DNA of 64,000 bases from Phallusia mammillata. Its lineage: Eukaryota; Chordata; Ascidiacea; Phlebobranchia; Ascidiidae. The DNA lies in contig QLIY01000157.1 in the NCBI GenBank assembly GCA_003260075.1, positions 102,830 to 166,829 of the forward strand, in the 5' to 3' direction. The translations under genes were made by a program, and so were the position numbers. Numbering within the stretch: position 1 is the stretch's first letter; the number at the start of each line of letters is the position of its first letter. The notes beneath the pieces are model-generated. The model was not told where the DNA came from, ran no database searches, and saw only the letters and a list, made by a program, of their open reading frames with translations. Shown here piece after piece: positions 55,828 through 64,000 of this stretch.

Positions 55828-58793
55828 TTGTATTTAGGTCTAACCTAACTATAGTTAGTATACTGCATGAAAAGGTACAAAAATATATGCTCCATTGCTC
55901 GGATCGTATATGTTCTGAAATCTGACTTCTAGTTTTCAGACCTTGCGATGCCACCAGAAAAATGCATAAATTTTACTTTCATGGACAGCAAAATTACAAA
56001 AACCAAAAAAGAACATAACAAAACTAAAGGAAACAATAAAACAACAAGAAAAGAGAACAAAAATACTTTTAGTTCTTGCAACAAAATGTTTTCTTTTTCC
56101 GCTGTGTATGACGTCAGAAAATGGATGAGGCAAAAGTAAAGTAAAAAAACGAATGAGAGAACAGCAAAAACGTCGTAAAACAATAAAAAAAATTACGTCA
56201 AATTTCAGAGCATTATTTCATTCAACGCGAACTTATTTTGCATTACGTGAAGAAAATTGAAAATATGTGGGTTACTTTTATTTACTGGTATTGAATGTAG
56301 GCCAACTCTATGTATTTACTATGATCAGAAAAGCCGCATATTCAAAGAAATCGACTCTGGCATATGGAAAGGCCAAACAAACACAAAGCAAGCAAAATCT
56401 CGCTTACATCTGGTCCTGCTCATTGTTCAAAATATTTAACTTTTTAAGATCAACAATGGAGTGTGGTTTTTAGCAAAAGAACACGTTCTTTGTTATTTCT
56501 TCTGCGTAGCTCACTGCAAACACACTTCTGATGTTGGTTTGTGTGTGCAATGATATGAATCAGCGGTGAAAAACTGGGCATTTCATACTCGCCTGAAAAC
56601 AGGGCACAGAAGAATAAAAAGTGAAGTCATTTAAGCGACATTGAAGGGGTTATGCAAAGTTGTAAAGTCATGCGTTAGCAAAGAGCTAATTGTTTCAGTA
56701 CTGCATGCCAGTTTTAGAGGCACGGTAGTTCCTTATTTAAGCGAAGCGGAAGGACAGGATGGTCAGCTTTAAACCTATGTAAATTTTCGTAATTTACAAA
56801 CCATTTTAAGTATTTTGTTGCTAATTAGAGGTATACAAGGTGAAAAAGTTTTGCGTGGTATGTCTTCAGCAAAGTGGATCAAAAAATATGTGTTCAAAAC
56901 TTTAGACGTTGGACGCAGTTTAGTTTTATTAGAGACAGATGCAAACCTTTATTAGAACAACCGAATCTTCGAGGATTGAAAATATCCGGCGAATAATTTG
57001 GTTAATTTGCTTTTGCAAGGGGGATTAAAGTACGACCGCCATGGGTTTTCGCGAAACTCTTTAAAGCAAGCAATTGACCCTTGACAGCCTTTCAAGTGCA
57101 GCGTGACGACAACTCGTATACATCGCATTCTTGCTAGGAAAGTCTTTCGGTTGGGGCCAGGTAGGCTAACTTCAGCACCCCAAATTGTATTGCCGAACAT
57201 GGGGTAAAGCTGTTTTCAGAAAGGCTATCTCTGTAATCTGATATATTACTGGGACGCTGTTATAGAATAAGGTACTTGTAAAAACAGAAGGGGTCTGTTG
57301 TCAGTTGCGGTTACTAATGTAAATGAATTGCATCTCTGCAAACAGGCGCGCTATTTTAGCAAAGTATATAGCAAACGCTCTTTGTGTAATTAGGTATCAC
57401 AAAAAAGTGAAGATTGAAATTGCAAACAGACGTAAAATGGGCACATTTAATGCTGGTTGCTAACCGAGCTTTAATTGTTCCTTACCATTGACAAAGTATA
57501 TTAGATCACATAATACCCTATGTTTTATGGTATTTTTATGTTAGTTTATATTAGTGTACATACTTTACACAAGAAATTTCCAGATTGGAAATGACAAAAT
57601 TCACCTGATACAAGACCTTCACGTACAAGTACTGGCAATATTTTGATTGAAAGGTTCAAATTAACAACGTTTTCAAGCGCGTTAGCGTTCTGATCATTAT
57701 TTTAAAGACAATGGAGTCGAATGTAATATAGCACTACAGTAACTTTGCTCCACGCGTAATTCAATGATCGATCCAGCACAATAACGTCAGAACCAGCAAG
57801 GTTTCTAAGCACATAGAGGTATTAGTTTGTTATTATTCGCTAACAATGGGGCTTAACGTCAGTCCCACTTGACTAGCCTGTCTAAAACACACATCTACTG
57901 TGTACAGGACGTTGTAAAATCAAATGCAAGGGTGGTAAATGTGTTGTTTAGATCAGGTTGAGACTTTAGCATTGCCTAATTAAGGAAATAGATTGCGGTT
58001 CAATTTAGCCAAGTCGGGCACAAAATGAGCTATTCAATAGAGATGCAAAGACACCAGCATTTTTTTACCAGCAATTTACGAAAAGATGTTACATAACTAT
58101 TTAAGTATGCAATGTGTGCTCTGTTAGCAACTTGAAGGCATTGTAGTGATGAAGTGAAACTTGCTTGCGCACATTACCCTATCAGTGCATAGTAGCTTAA
58201 ACCGCCAAGCACGCAAGAGCTGGGATGTTGTTTACAAAAGATTTACGTCAAAAGGTTTTGTCGCTTTAAGTGACCCATTCTTCGAGCCTCGGAACAAATT
58301 GTAATCCAAGTGTCAAATGTTTAATATTTTCAATAAAACTTGCGATCATTAACAAAATACAAAGTTAATCATATTTTCAAGAAAATAGTAGGGCGATTTA
58401 ATGTTGCTGTGACAACGACTTTAGAATTGTCGGGTATAAAGTAATAAACACATATATTCGTTATGTGACGAGACACTATGCAAAATATATTCTCGTCTCT
58501 TTTTGCTGTGTCATGCTAATAAGCGTACGTCGGCACAAAAGTCTTCAAGACATTTAAACCTATACCGGGCGTATTTTCATTTGTGCAATATTTTTATGCG
58601 AAATAATACTAAACTTTGGTGTAAAATATAAAAATTGTTAACGTTACCAAAGTAAGATAACTTTTTGATTTAAATAGATTTTGTGGTTAAACATTAACGT
58701 ATCGTTGGGTTAGTTATGCCAAAAGGATATATTTAATGCACAACGTCAAGCAAATTATGATGTGTTGTCTTCAGCTGGTAAATAGAAATTAAA
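55828..58793. promoter_or_regulatory. Intergenic region between head-to-head NCoR and SLC6 genes
   Basis: About 3 kb with no supported exon, C-run or obvious repeat, so it is the cleanest stretch of non-coding sequence in the window. It must hold the NCoR 5' UTR/promoter near 55830-56250 and cis-regulatory DNA for the transporter. The small ORFs here have no recognisable homology. Confidence 0.5.
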
Positions 58794-58801
58794 TATAAAT
58801 A
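58794..58801 (+). promoter_or_regulatory. TATA box of the SLC6 transporter gene
   Basis: TATAAATA lies 111 bp upstream of the start codon, predicting transcription start near 58825. It is the best core-promoter match upstream of any gene here. Use in vivo is inferred. Confidence 0.5.
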
Positions 58802-58911
58802 GGATCCTGTGCGCGACAATTTTGTAATTTTGTTAGTTCTGGAGACAGCGCTTTCCAGACGTTTATCGATCGATCGTTTGAATTGCTTCGAAACCACTAA
58901 GTCCATTCGTT

Positions 58912-61012
58912 ATGCCAGAAGAACGAAACGGTAAAAACCTGGGCCGCGAAAACTGGAAACTGTTCGAGTCCAGCGACGTTCCACGAAAGAATTCCAGGAA
59001 AGCAAGTCTAATAAGTGCACCAGGCAACTTGGAAAACAAAGTAGACGGAATATATCCTCAGCTTGAGACCAACACCACTGCTATTGCAGAACATGGCGAT
59101 GACAGTATTTTGTTGAACGGCACTGGAAACGCACCACAACGCCGGGTTTCGGGGTATAATTTACCGCAGACGGGAATTGTTGACGCCGTAAAGACCTCGT
59201 TGCCTGGACGAAAAAGAAGCAGCCAAACTGGGGAAATGGGTACGACCTGTTTTTTTAACTGATACGGCTAGATAAAGGGCCCTGTATTATTATTCTATTA
59301 TGCGTACAAAAGTCCGAACTTCTTTGCGTGTTTACGACCACAACGTTGTTTAACAGAGGCCACATGGATAAAGTTTAAGACTTCGTTGCACGGGTTTAAT
59401 CGAGTTGTCAAACATACTAAAACTGAAATTTGTTAGAAATATACATAAGTATCAAGCTGTACAATATTTGTTTTTGAAAAAGTTGGGGCATGTTTTCGAC
59501 TTTTGCTTAATTCAGGCAAATTTAGAAACACCAAAACCCTCGGCAGGCGTAGGTGCACTATTCTTGCCCGTGGACTAATTTTGGCTACATAAGAAGAACA
59601 AAACAATTACCGAATTTTTGTATTTATGTCAAAGCAATCCTCCCATATATTGCTGCGCTTCATATGTAATTACTGTCAATCCTAAAAACAGCGCAGGAAT
59701 GGGCCTCTGTAAGCATTAAATATACGTTTACAAAATCCCATTTGCTTGTCAATATTCGCCGTACGCCTTGCTTACCAGATGGCCTTTGGAAGATTTATTT
59801 ACTACCTTAATGATTTGGCGTGGCCCTTCCCTGATTGGCTGGTGTTGTAACGTTTCAAATTAATTGCCTTTAAACAGCTGTTTGAAAGAGGTCGGTTTAA
59901 CAGGTCAATATTTTTTTCAATTGAAAAAGACAAGTGTTTTGTTTTCGTAATTCATAATTTTAAGTTTTAATCCTAAAAATTGTAAATACGGCAAGTTTTA
60001 ATTTGCTTTCAAATGGATTTTTTTGCACTGGTAACCTCTGAACAACATATTGGATATTCTCCATTTGCCTTTTATTGAGGTTTAAACTTACTCGAAGTTT
60101 AGTGATTTTTAGCCTTTTTACGTTTAACATCTGCAAACTCCATGAAAGTTTATGAAAAAAAAATTTTTTTTCAAGGACTGAAAAAGAAATTAAACGTTTT
60201 TAGTTCACAAAAAAAACACGAACTTAAATAGTGTTCTATCTTTATTTTAGGTTTCAACAGAAATAGAAAGGAAAGTACAATCACAAATGACAGCGTAGGC
60301 CTTCACCCCCTCTCAAGCACCTTTGGTCTTTCACTGGTAAGAACTTATTGCACTTATCGAAGAATAAGTGTTAAAAGATATATGCTGTCGGATATATTAT
60401 GGACTCTCAAAAAGTAGCGTATTAGTTGATTGCTCAAAAACGCAGTATTTTGGTCTGCACCGAACTGTTCGTGAAAGCCACACATCGCTTACGTAAACAT
60501 TTTACCATTATATTTTGAACTTGCTACCTAATTCCACTCCCAATGTTTTCAAACAAGTTTAGTTTATGGCTCTGATTTTAAAGACGAAAACTGTTTTATC
60601 AAAAACATATTGGTTAGCTTGTTTAATGGCCATTTCGTACAGTACTTTGTGCTACATCGCCTAAGAAGGATTAGTCGTTTGTTTACAAGATCTCTAAAAC
60701 AGATCTTTAGGAACTCCCCCCCCCCATTGGTTAGCTTGTTTAATGGCCATTTCGTACAGTACTTTGTGCTACACGAAAGATTAGTTGTTTGTTTACAAGA
60801 TCTCTAAAACAGATCCCTTTAGGAACTTTATTTGACCTTGACACAGGTTCCTGAAGATAAAGACCGACGTATGGTTCCGAAAGAGGGCAGCAAATCACTA
60901 GAACGTGAACAATGGGGACGAAAGCTCGAATTTCTCCTTTCTGTCATCGGATTTGCCGTGGATTTAGGAAACGTGTGGAGATTTCCCTACATTTGCTTTC
61001 GAAATGGGGGAG
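58912..61012 (+). CDS. SLC6 monoamine (serotonin-like) transporter, first three exons (partial)
   Basis: Exons 58912-59239, 60251-60336 and 60847-61012 are GT-AG with closing phases. They give about 193 codons up to the end of TM1; the rest lies beyond the right edge. TM1 reads [20 protein letters not shown] (167-186), preceded by [11 protein letters not shown]. Asp177 is the aspartate that binds the amine of serotonin, dopamine and noradrenaline (SERT Asp98), which argues against GABA, glycine or taurine carriers. Gly rather than Ala after DL ([13 protein letters not shown]) matches SERT better than DAT/NET. TM1 also holds Na+ and Cl- coordination residues in the family. The cytosolic N-terminus is about 160 residues, roughly twice that of human SERT, and rich in Ser/Thr/Asn. 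The ATG at 58912 is the first in frame and lies 111 bp after a TATA-like box. Calling it SERT rather than another monoamine transporter is an inference. Confidence 0.92.
60610..60830. repeat. C-run-separated duplicate in SLC6 intron 2
   Basis: 60610-60715 recurs at 60726-60830 with small indels on either side of a 10-nt C-run (60716-60725). Exon 3 begins 16 bp after the second copy and is single. Confidence 0.8.
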
Positions 61013-64000
61013 GTAGGACATGATATTCTAACTTTGTTTCAGCAAATTTGGAGAAATTCAGCTTGTTTGTAAAAAAAAACTTAATAATCAAGGAAATAAG
61101 AAGTTGATACTAATTGGAATATACTTGTCTGTTTGTGGGCTTTCTCACAAGCAGCCAGAAAACAATTGACCTTTAACAAGTTTGTTTCTCGCCAGTACGG
61201 ATTACACATGAGTGTTGACTATAGAGTCACAATGGCCATTGTGACAAAGCACTCGGGCCGAACTGTCTGTTTGTTCATCAAACAAAATATTACACACTAC
61301 GTACACCTACGTGATTTCCCAATGCTTGAAAGCTAATATTTGGCCATAAATTGCAAACCAAAAACTGGTGGGTGGGGACTGAAATAACCAAAAGGCAAAA
61401 CCACAGTGGTCATAAACTCAGCACTGGTCACTTCTTTTTGACCAAGATTCGTGAACTTCAAATTACAATGTAGTACTTGCTGACACGCGTTAAATCTATT
61501 CCCAAGAAAAGAACGCAACCCGTTATTGCTAATGTCAGTCAACAAGCAACTTCGTCTTCCATTGCTTGCGCCGAAGCGATGATTTAAATCTTTATTTTTG
61601 GCAAACTTCAAATGAAAATTCTGAACTTAGAACGTCTGCAGATTAGTCAGCCTTATCTAAGCAACTTCATCAACCAGTACCAGGAAAACAACCGCGAGAA
61701 TTTGGCAACGTTGGTGGCCTCTTAGGTCGACACGTTCCCAAAATACACAATCGGTATTTTGTGTATTCGTTGTGGCAAATAGCCTTAATGTTAAGGCGAT
61801 TAGTCCATCTGCGCACAAAACCTGGTAATCAGTCATTTGCAAACGACCGACATTATAGCCAGGTTGCCATTAACATGGGCCCCCAAATAAGGACAACCGA
61901 AAAGTCAATTTTTCATTCCAGATAAGACAAACATTTTTGAACAAGTCTTCAATATATTTTGAAACCATCATTCCAGCAACTCCTGTTTTGTAGAAAATGT
62001 TTCGTGCATCTCATGACAGTCGAGGTCTAGATTTATTTTTACTTTTAACAGGAATTTGACTGTCATTTCACTGACAAAATAAAGACTGAAGTCAAAAAAA
62101 CATGGCACTGTCAAGGTAGCAAAAAAAGAAACATTAAAATGATATAAATGTTTTTAACATTTTTTATTCTTTCTTACAAAAGCTTACATAACAGTAACAT
62201 GAATTGTCTATCGCAAATGACATCAATAAATGGTTGCATAACAGTCCATACACCTGCAGACAAAATTAACATGGTTGAGTATTTGGCAGCACCAACAAGG
62301 ACCAATTGTCTGCTGACCTTTCTCCTAAAATTGCGTTTATTACGATGTATAAATTCCTGGGGTTTTATGCTGAGCCTCAAAATTGCTGGAATGCTTGGTT
62401 GTAGCTATAACTACAAGTAGCAAGTCATCGAAGAAAATAAAATCTTTTTTATTCGGAGATCACAGCAAAAAACAAACGGTGTACTCGGTCAACAAATTGA
62501 TTTTTATTGTTTGAGCAAGGTTTATTCATTAGCCAGACTGTTTCAAGCCAAAGTTGGCTTATTTGTGATTGTTACGTTGACAAAGACTGTCTTGAGTTAG
62601 AGAACAGTCATTCTTGTAGTTCAGTGGTAAATTGAATGTGTGTGGCAAGTTGTTTTGTCACATTACACCCTCAGAAACGAAGTTGGCATATTCTGCGGTT
62701 GACAAACTTCACGATTACTGCAGTGAAGGATCAGTTGCTGTCACTTTTGTGTAGCTTTCGGTAACATTATCAGGTATTTTAAGTTTGGGAACCGTGTCAT
62801 AACAAACTCCCTAGTGATTTGGTTTGCAACACCAGACGCTTGCTCGTTGAAACCGTTAACCACAGAGGTGGTGTTTGTTGGGTTTGGCTTTACAGTTACA
62901 AAATGTAGTATTTTTCAATTGGAAATAAACGATTCTGTTTAGCCGGTTAATTTTCAAAATGTCCACAACACAAAATGATGTTTGTTTCTTATATTTTTTG
63001 TTGTACAATCTTTGGATTTTCTAATAGTTTGTTGCGATTTTGGGTGGGTAAAAGCCTCTGTGTCCTAAAGGTCATCTTGTGGTTTTACAGCGATACTTTG
63101 TTGTGTCAAGTAGCTAAGTCGTCGACGAAAGCGAAAGCATAAACAACATGTTTTCGGTTGCTTATTTCCTTGCCTTCTTACGCCCGTGACGTCACCAGCA
63201 ATCTTTCTACGTCATGCAGCAGTCTAATTACGTGAGCGCCGCGCAAAAAACATCCCTTGAACAAAACTATACTTGAGCGAGCGACAAAGGTAGTATAGCG
63301 CGGCATTGGGTCTTGAAGTTGATCCACTACTTTCCGAGCAATTAAACTGACGGACGAAAAAACTCGCATGGCAGGAGTAACCTTTGTATGGGAGCTGCTC
63401 ATAAGCGATTGTCCGAAATTTTGTGGTCAGGTTTTTGCTAGAACGGGCTCTTGTGCAGTTGAGTGACGTATAGTAAGCGCAGAACGCAAGGCGAATTACA
63501 AACTACAGGAATGTGTGGTTTTGCCAAGTACAAAATCACTCAGTCGGCTGGTACCATCGCTCAAAACGTTTACTTGAGCACAGACGTTGATGATGTAGTT
63601 GTAGTTTATCGTTGAAGCATTGCCTAGTGATAAAACAGCATTTTTGACATCGTTTAGAAATTGGTTGAAAAAATCAACATTAAATTTTATTACTGTACAG
63701 TGTATTGGGGTGCTGCACAATTTTGTTTTATTTTGAAGCAATTTCCAGGCACACAAAAAAAGGACCTTCAACATGATTTAGATTGTAATCCTGCGATAAT
63801 GTAGATCAGGTGTCAGACGAAAGTATTTGAGACACGCAGCATATTTGACACAAGCAAAATGTAGACTAGCAGCAGATATTACAAACCGCATGTAAATACA
63901 AGCCCGGTAACCGTTTTAAATCCAGATTTGAATAAACATCTGTTTGCAACTTCTTGTAGGCATTATTCAAATAGAATACCAGGCGTTACTTAGTAGCTTG
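61013..64000. other. SLC6 intron 3 (continues past window)
   Basis: No further SLC6 exon recognised. Contains a hAT-MITE relative at about 61858-62100 (AAATAAGGACAACCGAAAA, as at 13687). Otherwise unremarkable AT-rich sequence; small ORFs lack homology. Confidence 0.55.

Overview
The window is eukaryotic nuclear DNA from an AT-rich, intron-dense but compact animal genome, and it looks like a draft assembly of a highly heterozygous individual. Introns are mostly 0.1-1 kb, and the genes have clear chordate orthologues. Small hAT-type MITEs and tRNA-derived SINEs are abundant. I favour an ascidian (Ciona-like) source, but that is inference from gene structure and repeat style, not proof.

Layout, left to right. 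(1) <1-4380, minus: XRCC1-like single-strand-break repair scaffold, N-terminal half only; the gene runs off the left edge. (2) 4807-5804, minus: complete three-exon CENP-V/GFA-family protein, 142 aa. (3) 6404-13233, plus: complete 12-exon MKS1 (B9-domain ciliary transition-zone protein, 592 aa), divergent from gene 2 across 599 bp. (4) 15181-55827, minus: a nuclear receptor corepressor (NCoR/SMRT family) of about 50 exons and about 2,390 codons, with the DAD/SANT1 HDAC3-activating module, SANT2 and three CoRNR-type receptor-binding motifs; its terminal exon was not found. (5) 58912->64000, plus: first three exons of an SLC6 monoamine (serotonin-like) transporter, head-to-head with NCoR across about 3.1 kb and running off the right edge. 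I checked exon phases by hand. XRCC1, CENP-V-like, MKS1 and SLC6 close perfectly. NCoR closes except where homopolymer runs or single Ns interrupt exons.

The most striking non-genic signal concerns the assembly. About 43 runs of at least 9 C or G lie in the window, and most separate two near-identical copies of the same 40-1,400 bp. The strand of the runs is perfectly segregated by the two N gaps (16594-17431 and 35234-35653): all C to the left, all G between, all C to the right. NCoR exons stay collinear across both gaps. The runs therefore look like technical contig-end tails joining overlapping or haplotypic pieces, with the middle contig placed reverse-complemented. Exons duplicated across a run (XRCC1 exon 6, NCoR exons 8, 9 and 17) are alternative alleles, not tandem exons. 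Proline- or glycine-homopolymer ORFs are artefacts.

The genes do not form one pathway: DNA repair, a GFA-fold protein, cilium, transcriptional repression and neurotransmitter uptake are simply neighbours. I found no convincing novel biological system. The observations worth following are the repeat families, the GC-AG splice sites (one apparently polymorphic), a hairpin element bordering both gaps, and the assembly signature itself.
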